Shown here: positions 12,749 to 24,682 of the stretch, piece by piece
How positions within the stretch are numbered: position 1 is the stretch's first letter
Layout: every line of letters starts with the position of its first letter
Assembly (NCBI GenBank): GCA_014529385.2
Contig: CM043942.1
Location: 105,183,141 to 105,243,140, forward strand
Direction of reading: 5' to 3'
DNA from: Adiantum capillus-veneris
Taxonomy: Eukaryota; Streptophyta; Polypodiopsida; Polypodiales; Pteridaceae
Length of the DNA stretch: 60,000 bases
Notes under the pieces: generated by a model
The model's input: only the letters and a program-made list of their open reading frames with translations
The model's database searches: none
Told to the model about the DNA's origin: nothing
Made by a program: the position numbers and the translations under genes

Positions 12749-13833
12749 TGTAAGGTCCCCAACCCCGACTATACCAAGATCGGGATGGGATCCTTGACAG
12801 GTCTCTAGGCCTAATAAAAATCAGAGTCTCTAAACATGAAAAATCCAGGGAATTCACCCTTCCCATTAATAATGGTTTAGGTTTATAGCCCTAGAAGGAG
12901 ACCTAGTCCTGTCTCGCAGCGGAAACGGGACAACATATTAAAAATCCAAAAATTATTTCGGCCCTATAACTTCCACAAGTTGGGCTAAGGTATCCTCAAC
13001 CAATGTTTTTTTCCCCCTAACATATGTGAGGGCACAGCCGTTGGTGGAATCCTCTTCCAAGTAGAGAAGTTTCTAAAACATTTTAGTGCGCGGGAATGGA
13101 TAGTTACCTGACTAATCAGGTCCACCCGTCCATGATTGACAACCTCAGTCAATCCCCACTTACCACCCCGCACTCACACAAGATTCATTTATCTTACTAT
13201 CACTTGTTTTAACATTTAAAATAATGGTTTCTTTTAACGTTCCATCACAATATTCCTTGAAGACAGCATTGAAAGCATTCTTTTAGAAAACAAACATCTT
13301 TAAACTTAAGACAGGGTACTGTCAATCAAAACATTGTCCATAATAACCATGACCAGTACTCTTCTTATCTCAAGACCACCTAAGGGTGAAAAACGGCACC
13401 CATTCCTTATTCAAATCCGGAGTGGATAAACCCCCACCCAAGGTTCCGGGTGCCCATACACCAAAACCAGTTGCCCATACAATCGGGCGGCTCCCCTAGG
13501 ATAAAAAACGGTATCCTAACTTATGTAGAAACATCAAGACATGACATGGAGTAGAAACTCATCGTTCATGGGGGTAACCGACTTATCCGTGGCTAGAAAG
13601 CCAATCATTATCATCAATTCATACTAAGGAGTCGAAGGTGTCTTGAGACCAAGCTGTCTTAAGGATGATCAAACATATCTTTCCTAATTCAACCAGTGTT
13701 AACCCAAACAATTCTTTCCTATTTTATAAACAAATGCACGTTGGAAGTTACCTTCCGTTTTCAACCAGTTTATCCTTCCTAACCTTATGTATGCAATGCT
13801 TAACTTATAAAAGAACTTAAACTAATTAAAGAC

Positions 13834-14019
13834 TTAATTGAATAACGGGAAACCCACCTGGGATTGATTGGCCATCTGTTGTTGCGTTGGCGCCTGAAGC
13901 CTCTCCTCCATGGGCCTACTACTAGGCCTGGCTTCGTCGTCGTGCGATGCTCTAGTTCGTTTTGGAGCTACGTCCTCATCATCAGATGTAGGATTTGCTC
14001 GGGTCCTTTTTGGTATCAT
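13834..14019 (-). CDS. Short basic open frame, possibly a gag N-terminus
   Basis: The 61-residue frame starts MIPKRTRANPTSDDEDVAPK and is rich in Arg, Lys, Pro and Gln. It resembles the disordered, basic starts of some plant gypsy gag proteins, but it is too short to assign. After the codons for ...MANQSQ the DNA reads CCCAG/GTGGGT, a fair splice-donor match, and the frame stops nine codons later. It lies about 3.4 kb downstream of the TATA box on the same strand. It may be chance. Confidence 0.3.
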   Translation of the reverse strand: MIPKRTRANPTSDDEDVAPKRTRASHDDEARPSSRPMEERLQAPTQQQMANQSQVGFPLFN

Positions 14020-14429
14020 AACTTCTTATCCTTATAAAAAGGACGTCTAATCATTAGGTAAATAGTTCAAAATCTAGACTTAACCTTTGTATTCAACCGT
14101 AACCACCGTAACCCATCCAAGGTTAAATTTATAGTCTTAATTGGTAAATTCTTGACCTAGTAATTTCTTATTTGTCTATATAGGTATGATAAAGTTTTCC
14201 ACTGTTTCCCTAAGGGTTTTCTAAGCTCTCCTAATTTTCTATATCTTTTTCACTAATTTTCCCATTGACTTTTAAGCTAATAATCTACTTATTTTGGGCT
14301 TAATATTTATTGTATTTAATTTCTCTTAAAGATTTCATTTCCTCAACTTGATATCATAGGTTTACACTTACTATAATTTTTCTAAAACTTTTGACCACAA
14401 AGTCTATTTATTTTAATTAATCCATTCGC

Positions 14430-17030
14430 TAAAATAGGACTTTTGGTCAGTTATAATTTTCTAACCTCACCAATTAATTTTGGTATAATTACCACAAGTA
14501 GATAATGATATTTTTGACCTCTGGTAATTATCTTATTATTTTTTAACTTAATTATATAATTTCCATCTTCAATTTTCAGCTAAAATTAGGATAATTTGAC
14601 TTAGATAAATATCTATACTACTTTTCTATCCTTGACATAATTATCACGGCCTCTTTACCCTATAATATAGCTCTGATCAATAGTATGTAATCCTATAGCA
14701 TGATTTACTAATTTTCCTCTTCAATTTTTAGCTAAAATTAGGATAATTTGACTTAGATAAATATCTATACTACTTTTCTAACCTTGGCATAATTATTACA
14801 GCCTCTTTACCCTATAATATAGCTCTGATAAATAGCATGTAATCATATAGCATGATTTACTAATTTCCCTCTTAAATTTTCAGCTAAAATTAGGATAATT
14901 TGACTTAGATAAATATCTATACTACTTTTATAACCTTGGAATAATTATCACGGCATCTTTACCCTATAATACAGTTCTAATAAATAGCATGTAATTATAG
15001 TGCATGATTTACTAATTTCCCCTTTTAATTTTTAGCTAGAAATAGTATAATTTGACTTAAATAAACATCTATACTACTTTTTTAACCTTGGAATAATTAT
15101 CACAACCTCTTTACCCTATAATACACCTCTAATAAATAGCATGTAATTATAGTGCATGATTTTTTAGTTTCCCCCTTTAATTTACCCCTAAACATAGCGT
15201 AATTCCACTAAGATAATTAGTTAAACTAATTATTTGAGATTATAATAATTATCACGGTTTATATAACATCTAATTAACCTCTAAAAAAATAACTCAATTC
15301 AATTTAAACCTATTTACTAATTTCCCTTATTTAAATTGCTCAAAAAACAGAGTAATTCTGCCTAACTAATTAGCTACATCAATTATCTGAGATTCTCCTA
15401 ATTATCACGGCTTTATTAACACCTAATTAACCACTGATAAATATATCACAGAAATTGCAATCAATTTACTAATTTCCCCTATTTAAATTTCTCAAAAAAT
15501 AGAGTAATTCTGCCTAAGTAACTAGCTAAACTAATTATCTGAGCGTCTTCTAATTATCACGGGTTCCTTAACACCTAATTCACCACTGATAAATATATCA
15601 CAGCAATTGAATTCAATTACTAATTTCCCCTATTTAAATTTCTCAAAAAACAGAGTATTTTTGCTAAAGAAATTAGCTAGATTAATTTCCTAAGCTTCTC
15701 CTAATTATCACAGGTTCCTTTACACCTAATTAACCACTGATAAATATATCACAGCAATTGAAATCAATTTACTAATCCCTATTTAAATTTCTCAAAACAC
15801 AGAGTAATTCTGCCTAAGTAATTAGCTAAATTATTTATCTGAGCTTCTCATAATTATCACGGGTTTCTTAACACCTAATTAACCACTGATAAATATATCA
15901 CCGCAATTGACTTCAATTTACTAATTTCCCCTATTTAAATTTCTCAAAAAATAGGGTATTTCTTTCAAATGAAGTATCTAGATTAATTTTCTAAGCTTCT
16001 CCTAATTATCACAGGTTCCTTTACACCTCATTAACCCTTGATAACTATATCATAGCATTTGAAATCCATTTACTAATTTCCCCTATTTAAATTGCTCAAA
16101 AAACAGGGTATTTCTATCAAAGTAATTAGCTAGAATAATTTTCTGAGCTTCTCCTAATTATCACGGATTTTTAAACACTTAATTAACCCCTGATAATTAT
16201 ATCATAGCATTTAAAATTCATTTACTAGTTTCCCCTATTTAAATTTCTCAAAAAATAGGGTATTTTTGTCAAAGTAATTAGCTAGATTAATTTTCTGAGC
16301 TTCCCCTAATTATCACAGGTTTTGAAAGACCTATTTAACAACTGATAATTATATCACAGTATTTGAATTTTATTTACTAATTTCCTCTATTTAAATTTCT
16401 CAAAAAATAGGGTATTTCTGCTAAATTAATTAGCTAGATTAACTTTCAGACTTCTCCTAATTAGCATGAGTTTTTGAACATCTAATTAACCACTGATAAT
16501 TATATCACACCATTTGAATTTCATTTACTAATTTCCCCTATTTAAATTACTCAAAAACAAGGTATTTCTACTAAAATAATTAACTAGATTAATTTTCTCA
16601 GCTTCTCCTAATTATCACGGGTTTGTAAACTCTTAATTAACCACTGATAATTATATCACAGTATTTGATTTTTCTTTACTTATTTCCCCTATTTAAATTG
16701 CTCAAAAAATAGGGTATTTCTTCGAAATTAATTAGCTATATTAACTTTCTGAGATTCTCCTAATTATCACGGGTTTTTGAACACCTAATTAACCACTGAT
16801 AATTATATCATAGCATTGGAATTTCATTTACTAATTTCCCCTATTTAAATTACTCAAAAACCAGGGTATTTCTGCTAAAATAATTAGCTAGATTAACTTT
16901 TTAAGTTTTTTCTAATTATCACGAGTTTTAAAACACCTAATTAACGACTGATAATTATATCACATTATTTGAAATTCATTTACTAATTTTCCCTATTAAA
17001 ATTGATAAAAAAAACAAAGTAATTATGCCT
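14430..17030. repeat. Satellite-like array, about 17 units of 152 bp
   Basis: An anchor word (ATAATTTGAC, later GTAATTCTG or GTATTTCTG) recurs at 14591, 14743, 14895, 15047, 15199, 15352, 15504, 15655, 15804, 15956, 16108, 16260, 16412, 16562, 16714, 16866 and 17019. Spacing is 149-153, mostly exactly 152. The first four units form one subfamily (CTTTACCCTATAATA word) and the rest a second (CCCCTATTTAAATT and CTAATTATCACGG words). Very AT-rich; no coding potential. Confidence 0.95.
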
Positions 17031-17467
17031 AATTAATTAGGAAAAATTCTCAAAAAATTATAGGATAATTTTTTTAGATTAATAATTGTCTAATGTATCT
17101 CTGATAATTACTTCAACTTAATCTAATCTTAATTAATATTTTTATCATTAATTTATGGTTAATTTGGCTAATTTCAGCCCTAATATGATAGGATAATTAA
17201 TTAGCTTAGTATTACTAAGCTTAATTATAATAATCAACAGAGATTAATTAATTAAGAGAGGTTTAAGGAGTATACTTAAGCCTAATCTTTGATTTATTAA
17301 CAAATATCTTAATCTAACCTTGCTAATTAAGAAGGATTAGGCTAATTACCGTTAGGGTTAATCAATTAGAGATTAAACTCTAATGATTTCTGCGTAGTGT
17401 TTCTCCCTAGATGAGAGAGAAATTCTCAAGGCTCCGAGTCTGTGTAAAAATGTGAAGCTAGGGGTCC

Positions 17468-17475
17468 TATTTATA
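17468..17475 (-). promoter_or_regulatory. TATA box TATAAATA
   Basis: The minus strand reads CTATAAATAGG about 490 bp inside the right terminus, the expected U3 position for an LTR promoter transcribing leftward into the 152-bp array. Confidence 0.6.
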
Positions 17476-17966
17476 GTTGTCTAGCACTCTTAAGCTCTCA
17501 CAGGCTGAAAAAAACAGTTGCTTGTAGTTCAAGCAGCCCCCTACAGGTCAAAAAATAACCCCTGCTGCTAAATGAGTCCCTGGCAGGTCAGTGATGACCC
17601 TCCCATTACCTGCCAGCTTTTAAAATGTCAATTTTGCTATAATTTGACCTATTTTTGCTTAATTGGTAAATATCTTGTAAATATCTGGGAGACCTTTAAT
17701 AAAGTCTATGCTTAAATGATTACTGTAACCCTTCAATTTTTCTATTTTACTCAATTCACAGTGTAAACTTCCAGGGGTCATAACTATGCCAGTTTTTATC
17801 GGAATTCAATTCTGAAAATTTCTAGCCCGGGGTTTGATGTGCTTAAGATTCCAAAAATACCAATATTTTCCATGGTCGGACAATTCTACATTGCTTTTTC
17901 AATAATCATATCAGTTTGATTAAGCTTTATACAACCTTTAAGGTTTCAGAAACTGGAAACCTTACA

Positions 17967-17971
17967 GGTCG
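17967..17971. repeat. Target-site duplication GGTCG, right
   Basis: Second copy of the 5-bp duplication of the 12749-17966 unit. Confidence 0.85.
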
Positions 17972-18488
17972 CCTCGGACAGTGTGCCATATGGGAGTTTT
18001 TGGGGTTCAACCAGGTTCAGAAATATGGTGTAGTTTATAGAGGAATAAGTGCTTGAGGAGCACCTAGTCCAAAATGTCATCTCTAGTAGTGCATTGATAG
18101 TGGGGTATGTTGGTGAACCTATGCTCGACACTACCATGGTGGAGATGCATACCTAATGTTGTGTTTGGCAATGCCTTAGCCGATACGTATGCCAAATTTG
18201 ATGCTATTTGGAGAGCATAATAAGTACTTGAGGGTCATTTTGATTGTGGTAATGTGCGGCATAGCTGTGGCGGAGACGCTTCAAGCTGGTTCCACCCGAT
18301 GCAATCACCTATAGTTGCATCTTGAGAACATGTGGCACTATCCAAAAAAGCATTGATATGGGCAACTAAATTCATGATGATGTTGTCAATTAGGGGTCAA
18401 GGCAATGTCTTGGCTTGTACACATGCCAAATGAGGTGCCATCACGAAATCAAATGAGGGCCGCCCAAGAGAACAATGGCCGCCCACAA
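17972..18488. other. Intergenic DNA, no gene seen
   Basis: Only a diverged internal duplication is visible (CAATGCCTTAGCCGATACG near 18168 and CAATGTCTTGGCTTGTACA near 18402, both followed by ATGCCAAAT). No domain or long frame is supported. Confidence 0.5.
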
Positions 18489-18493
18489 GCTTC
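18489..18493. repeat. Target-site duplication GCTTC of element B, left
   Basis: GCTTC precedes the left LTR at 18494 and recurs after the right LTR at 42584-42588. Confidence 0.9.
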
Positions 18494-18711
18494 TGTCGTA
18501 TCACTGGGGACTTACTGTGTGCTATGTGTGAGCCACTAAGGTTGCAAACAGGAAACTCATGAGTGGGAAAGCTTGGGAATGCAACCAATGTGTCACTCAC
18601 CTCTGTCTTTTTGTCATTGCAGGAGGTATTTGGCAGTGTCGTGAAGACGGAGCCCACTGACACCGCTGCTCAACCACCTCGCTTCCGTCGATGCTATCAC
18701 AAGGCTCAATT

Positions 18712-18773
<62 letters not shown>

Positions 18774-19164
18774 GTATACACACATACACATACACACACA
18801 CACATGAGCACACAATGGAGAAGGAGATAGAGATAAGGCAAGAGTGCTCTTTAGCATGCACCTCTCAGAATGAGGGATTTTAGGTCACAATGACCCTTTT
18901 ACATGGGTTTGGCCCATTCACACCACATAGGCGCCATACTAGCCGATCAAAGTAAAAATTAATGTCAATTGAGATATGTGGTGCGCCTCTCATCGATGAT
19001 CACCCAATCACCCATAGGGCTGACAAGCCCGGTCCCTAACTCAATAAAATGTGATATCCGTGGATGTTAACTGGGCTGACGTCCAGCCTCATATTCGCCC
19101 AATGCCGACTCTACTGCATGACCTATAAAAACATCATCACATGGGTCTCCATCATTGATTAACA
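18494..19164 (-). repeat. 3' LTR of element B
   Basis: It starts TGTCGTATCACTGGGG and ends GATTAACA on the + strand. It aligns along its length with 41974-42583 but has a much longer CT microsatellite (about 18714-18770). Beyond both ends the two copies diverge at once, which fixes the borders. Confidence 0.9.
18714..18806. repeat. (CT)n and (CA)n microsatellites in the LTR
   Basis: A CT run of about 28 units is followed by interrupted CA repeats. The homologous place in the other LTR has only CA repeats at 42194-42223. Confidence 0.95.
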
Positions 19165-19178
19165 TACCCCCCTTTCTT
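19165..19178 (-). promoter_or_regulatory. Polypurine tract of element B
   Basis: The minus strand reads AAGAAAGGGGGGTA immediately before the 3' LTR, the expected primer for plus-strand DNA synthesis. Confidence 0.85.
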
Positions 19179-20641
19179 GATGTAAATTTTGTCCTCCAAA
19201 ACTAGTGAAATGAAGGTCATTCATCGAGGTGGTAGAGCATCTCGGATAGATTGTTTGCACAACAAATTCACCGCCGTGAGTATGCAAGTAAAACTATATG
19301 GCAGTAAAGCATGAGGGAAATATAAAGTACATGATGACATGATTAATTGCAAAGAATAATGAAATGCTACAGTGCCATTAAGGATGAATAAATTTCACTT
19401 TGATTAAGTTAATCAATCAAGAGTTTTGGGCTTATGGATGAATCTATCAATTAGGTAGGTATGGCTAAGGTTTAAACAACTACTCTAGCAGTAGTGAAGT
19501 TAGGAAGATTATCTAAATGCAAGAGTCCCCAAGTGTGCCTTTCAGCTTTGATTAGCCAACTAGCTCTCACAACTCCAAACAAGAGCTTAAATTTTTCACT
19601 TTAAGCTTAATGGAAGTCTTTTTCATGTTTTTTTTTCTTTTTTATTCAAAATTATTTATTGTGTGTGCTTATTTTGTATGTTGTGAGCCTTTTTGCTTTT
19701 CAAAGAAAAGCACCCACAACACTGGGAACCTCGAGGGCTCTAGTACCATAGATAATGCATGTGAGTGAAGTACCAAATCAAGCTGGGATTTCTCTTCCAA
19801 CTTGAGATTTTACCTTTGTGCTACTTTTTCCCTTTGCTTCCATTTCCTTTGTATTCTCACTAGTGTCTTTTGTTGTTGAAGTGAGTAAGCTTCTCTATGC
19901 CTAAAACACTCCTAAGGTCTCAAACACCCAAATAATTTTACCAACTGGGACTCTGGTCAAGCAAATGAGTTAACCTAAAGTAACGACCTCCTAACCTCAA
20001 GGCTCATCCATAAGAATAAACTCTAGTTAATCGACCTAAGCAAAGACAAATATATATAGCTATGATGGCAGATAAAAAAACATAACTAAATGCACTTAAT
20101 TAAACCATGGAAAACCACAATCAACAAGTATAAATATCCACTAGCATGAATCATGGAAAGTAGTACACTTGGAGGTATTGACTTGCTCATTTTGTCAAAG
20201 CAAATGTCATTATCCATGTCGATGGAGATCCATATAAGTTCTACAAAACAATATAAAGCAACAAGGCACTATACCTTGAGGGGGCATGCCAGTGTGAAAA
20301 GACCAAAACTCCTGGAAAAGACCAAAACTCATGGAAAAAAAGTTGAAACAAAATCTAGAACCCTAACCTACCTATCTGTTATCACTTATGAAATCAAGGG
20401 AAGAGGATATTATATAGATCTGGTGTCATCCCTAAGGCTAGGCCTCTATCCTCATCTTCTAGATAAACAAAATCATTGTCACAGTGAGACCATAGTCTTC
20501 CTCATATTCATCATCATCTTTGTGTGCACATATGTTAATCAAGAACCTCGCTATGCATGGATACTCATCTTGTGCAAAAGAATAGGCATGTGCCATTGGA
20601 GAAACATTTGTTACTGGGTACGGGTTACTAGTAGTCCATAG
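19179..20641 (-). other. Non-coding 3' region of element B
   Basis: This stretch lies between the polypurine tract and the nested element C. I see no domain on either strand. A 162-codon frame on the + strand at 20153-20641 has no recognisable motif and is antisense to the element. Confidence 0.55.
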
Positions 20642-20645
20642 ACGT

Positions 20646-20817
20646 TGTGAGCCGGATGGAAACACACATAACGCCTCTATAATGACCCAAGATACACTCT
20701 TGGGATGATACACACACACACACACTATGGGGCACCACTCAGCTTACACAACCCACCTGGCCGAGACAGGGAACACACCGATGGAGTGACAGGAGAGAGA
20801 CTACCCATTTGCCCACT

Positions 20818-20854
<37 letters not shown>

Positions 20855-21785
20855 AATCAGCTCAAAAGAGGAGAATTTCTGATGTTTAGATACAATTGAG
20901 CTTGGGCCAACACCAATGAGGCAAATAGCTCACACAATATGGGTAAAATATGCCAAATACAATCACAAATTGGAGCAGAGGCTTCGCTCATAGGAGAAAC
21001 TTACATAGCCAAAAAAAAAAAGAATAATAGTGAGGAATTTGGAAAATTGGACAGCGCCATCCCGTTCGGAACGGCCCAAAACCCTAGCTTCCAATGTTAA
21101 AGTGCTCAAATCCGACCTCGGATGAGCAGTTTATGGCCAAAACAGACTCCAAAAACACAGTTGCAGCTGTTCCTCCTCTTCTCTCCACGTTTTTTCTGGT
21201 CTTCTCTCAGGTTTTTCAGTTCTCACACTTAGATTTTTTACTTGGGCACCTTTGGCCTTTTAGTTGACCTCAAACGAACCCTGAACAGGCCAAAAAGTGG
21301 CCTCGCAGTGCATAGTTGCCACCCTGCTGCATCCATCCGCACACCTGGCACTCAACTTTTTTCAATAATGCATCCCGCAACCACGTGAAGTGGCCCCAAA
21401 TATAGTCCTCATGATTACCTTTTTTCATAATTATCACAATAAAACACCCACGTTGTATCCTCGCTTACACACGTGCAAGTATTGACCCCATTCGACCTTC
21501 TGACGCCTCTAGATGCCATCTGACGCACCTGCTTACCTCATGTCGCCAGCCCGCAGATAGATTTTTTGAGAATTTTTATGCACTACCAACTCCTAATAAT
21601 AATAGAAAACACACACTGGTACTGGTGATAGTGAAAATCGATGCACTATGTACATGTTGTCCTACCTGTACACATGTGGGCCCCACGTAACCACCTGGCT
21701 CTGGAAAATGGGCAATCCTTTATTTGATGCACCATGCATGTGTATATACATATGAGCAATCCCTTCCTCTAGAAAACTCCTAACA
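20646..21785 (-). repeat. 3' LTR of element C
   Basis: Starts TGTGAGCCGGATGG and ends CTCCTAACA on the + strand; 1140 bp. It holds CA microsatellites at 20706-20724 and 20820-20850. Minus-strand sequence just beyond (21801-21786, GGGGATGGGCAAACTA) serves as the polypurine tract. Confidence 0.88.
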
Positions 21786-22102
21786 TAGTTTGCCCATCCC
21801 CTAGCCTGCTAGATCATTCATGATCAGCAGAGCAGCAAAAAGAGATATGAGACTTGCCGCGTCACTGGTCTCCCCATCTCTCACAGACATTACTTGCTCC
21901 ACAGACAGCTCATCTTTCTCCACCATCATTACCTGGCATGATATAATTTAAGACGCAATCCATTTACCCTTGACTTATATAAAATTCCATCCAGGTTAGC
22001 CAGCTGATATGTACCATTTGGGAAACACTCGACCACCTTAAAAGGGCCTTCCCACTTAATTTGAAACTTCTTTTGGAAGGTGTTGTCCAGCTTACTGTTG
22101 TA

Positions 22103-23152
22103 TCACAAAACCAAGTCATGTTTCTTGATACCCTTACTTTTGACCTTTTTATTTATCTTTTCCAAATCCTTATCATGTATCTGCCCATAATGCTCCAATG
22201 CGCTCACCCTATCCAGCTGAACCTCTTGTAACTGTAAAAGTCGCTCTTTGAATGCATCACTAGGTGGCCCAAGAAACTTCTCTAGCATCTTGACCGCTGG
22301 CAACTCTACTTCCACAGGCAATAGTGCTTTCTTTCCATATACCAAATGAAATGGAGTAAACCATGTACTTGTCTTTATCAAAGTACGGTAAGCCCATAAT
22401 GCACTAGGCAATTCCAAATCCCAATTCTTTCCTTGGTGCTCTGTCACTTTTGAAAGAATTTGTACCAACTCACCATTGAATCTTTCATTTAAGCCATTAA
22501 ACTGTGGATAATAAGGAGTGGTATGCTGGTGCCTAATCTTCATCTTTGCGCATAAGAAGTCTAGCAGTTTAGCTCTAGATCCTGGCCCCTTATCTGAAAG
22601 TAGCTCCAGTGGCACCCTAAACTTGCAACATAGTTCATCGTACACAAATTTTGCCACATCCTTTGCAGTGATTTGTTTTACTCCTATAGCCTCTGCCCAT
22701 CTAGAGAGATAGTCCACTGCAGTCAATATATAGCTTTTGCCCCTGCTTGTGATAGGTAACGAGTCTATTACATCAATCCCCCACTTTTCAAACACATCAA
22801 ACGCCATAATGGTTTTTCGTAGCTCTGGCTTCAACACCCTCTTCCCAAATGCTTGACACCTATTGCAAGACCTACACCAATGGTGAACATCCTTGTGCAA
22901 ACTAGGCCGTACATACCCCTCTTGCAAGATCTTATGTATGGTGATCTTTAGAGCAAAATGGCCGCCACATGCGCCTTCATGATTCTCTTCCAACACTCTG
23001 TAAAGCTCCTCCCGCCAAGGTACATGTCTCAACACTACATCAGCCCCTTTCATGTACAAGACATCACCAATCAATTTGTACCTGTATGCTATACGCACAA
23101 AACCATACTTCTTAGACATTTGAATGTCCTTCGGAATAATTCCTGTTAGCAA
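22103..23152 (-). pseudogene. Integrase of element C
   Basis: The frame has an H2C2 zinc finger (HEGACGGHFA ... CRSCNRC) and a core with WGIDVIDSLP, VDYLSRWAEA, LSDKGPGS and NGLNERFNGEL. The D, D and E positions are kept, but SDNG is SDKG. It continues with the usual ALWAYRT and PFHLVYGK blocks to a C-terminal KHDLVL. The frame is open for 349 codons, the longest in this element. It joins cDNA to host DNA. It is out of frame with the preceding RNase H. Confidence 0.88.
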
Positions 23153-23990
23153 AACTCCTCTTCTTGAGCCAAACTTTCCCGGCCATGATAAAGAGGTAAA
23201 TTGGTACTCAACACAAATAGCTCCCCAATCATGCTTTGAGCTGCTTCATGTGCGTCTCCATTTAGAGCACGTTCAACGTGTTTGATGCTCCATGCTTCAA
23301 ACTTTTTTATTAACAAGAATTTAATTTTGAAACACATTTCCTTCAATGAGGTGTTCTTGCTCTTCCACACACCCAACACTTGCTTCACAACTAACAAGGC
23401 ATCAGCTTTTATGCTCAACCTTCTAATCCCATGCTTCAAACAAATGTGTACTCCGGCTTCCAAAGTAGCAGATTCAGCCTCATTGTTACTATGAGCATCC
23501 AATTTGAACCCTCTCTTGCATACTAGCTTCCCCTCTGAATCGTAAAGTGTTATACCCCCTTAAGCCGCATCATGGCTCTTTCTGTATGAGCCATCAAAGA
23601 ATAAAACATGTGCATTGCTGATCTGTGGCACTTCTTCAACTACCTCCTTAACAAGAAGGGGATTCTCCTTGAAAGTCAACAAATCAGCTAGGGTAGCTCT
23701 TGTACTATCTTCCACTAAAAAAGAGAACTCAAACTCTTGCATCTCAATTACCCATTTCTTCACCACATTTGACATGTTAGTGCCATTAATTAACTGTGGC
23801 AAAAAGGTGTAACTCATCAAGAAAACAAAAGGTCGAAATCGTCGACAAGAAAATATTACACTGGCCATCACTAGCTCTACTTTCGAGAATTTTCTCTCTG
23901 CTACCAACTTCACTCGGCTTGCACAATACACTAGCCTCATATAATGGCTGCCCTTTCCCTTTTGCAATAGCATGGCTCCAATGGCATCAT
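23146..23990 (-). pseudogene. RNase H pair of element C
   Basis: The 23973-23560 part carries the end of the normal RNase H (YCASRVKLVAERKFSKVE, then the tether region). FFDGSYRKSHDAA then starts a second, archaeal-type RNase H, which runs on through NNEAESATLEAG, ADALLVVKQVLGVW and HVERALNGDAHEAA (23502-23146). The acidic residues of DG, NEAE, AD and GDA are present. A stop separates the two parts near 23560. RNase H degrades the RNA of the hybrid; the second copy is typical of Tat gypsy elements. Confidence 0.85.
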
Positions 23991-24005
23991 ACCCTACTGA
24001 TGGAT

Positions 24006-24670
24006 TTACATAAAACGCTTGTCATCCATAAAAGCTTTAACACAACTACCAATGAATGGTTCCAATACCCAAATTGCTCTCTCTTGATAGAAAGATGGTC
24101 CATTTGACAACCCAAATGGAAATACCGTGTAGCAATAGCAACCCCATGGCGTAATGAAAGTTGTCTTTGTTCGGTCTTTAATAGCAATCTTCAATTGAAA
24201 ATAGCCTGAAAAACCATCACACACACTGTACCTCTCATAACCTGCCCCATCGAATCCAAGATCTGATCGATGAATGAGAGAGGATATGGGTTCTTCTTAG
24301 TGGCTGCATTTAAGGGTTTAAAATCTACACAAATCCTCCACTTCCCATCCTTCTTTGGACTGACTACTACTGGACTCACCCATTTTGTGGTCTCCACTGG
24401 GACTATGAACCTTGCCTTCAATAACTTGTCCACCTCTTCCTGCAAGGCTTTCATCTGCTCTTGACCCATCCTTCTTAGCCTTTTCTGCATTGGTTTAGCA
24501 CCTTCCTTCAGCTCTATATGCATCTCTTCTCCTTTGAACCCTCTGATCTCTTCATATGAAGTAATGAACAAATCAAGAAAACTAGCCAGCATGTGCAAAT
24601 ATATCTCCTTCTCCATAGTTGAGAGGTCTCCACTGATCATTTGTGTCATCAATTTCTGCTTCTTTGACAA
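24006..24670 (-). pseudogene. Reverse transcriptase of element C, internally deleted
   Basis: The frame 24670-24191 has the RT entry and VVVSPKKDGKWRICVDFKPL. A second frame (24224-24006) has GFSGYFQLKIA, FPFGLSNGP and the catalytic AFMDD. Directly after FMDD the homology jumps to the start of RNase H (VNPSVGYDAIGAML), so the thumb and connection are missing. A frameshift near 24200 adds a second break. Confidence 0.87.
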
Positions 24671-24682
24671 TTCAACCTTGGT

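Larger units (their letters stand above)
12749..17966 (-). mobile_element. 5.2-kb TG...CA unit with 5-bp TSD (giant solo LTR or LARD-like)
   Basis: Ends are TGTAAGGT on the left and ACCTTACA on the right of the + strand (AAACCTTACA at 17957-17966), flanked by GGTCG on both sides. Length is 5218 bp. Neither terminus recurs inside, so I see no pair of LTRs. This fits a solo LTR, as described for large-LTR LARD-type elements. Minus-strand polarity is suggested by a TATA box at 17475-17468. It contains a 152-bp repeat array and one short basic open frame. A non-autonomous element with degenerated internal LTRs is the alternative. Confidence 0.75.

Noticed and set aside
14430-17030. CRISPR-like array
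   Set aside because: The repeat is a continuous 152-bp tandem without spacers, in plant DNA.
12749-17966. DNA transposon with short terminal inverted repeats
   Set aside because: TG...CA ends, a 5-bp duplication and a U3-like TATA position fit an LTR better. No transposase is present.
18563-18883. Frames over CT/CA repeats as proteins
   Set aside because: They are translations of microsatellites inside an LTR.
20153-20641. 162-codon + strand frame as a gene
   Set aside because: It has no domain, is antisense to element B and stops just before the nested insertion.
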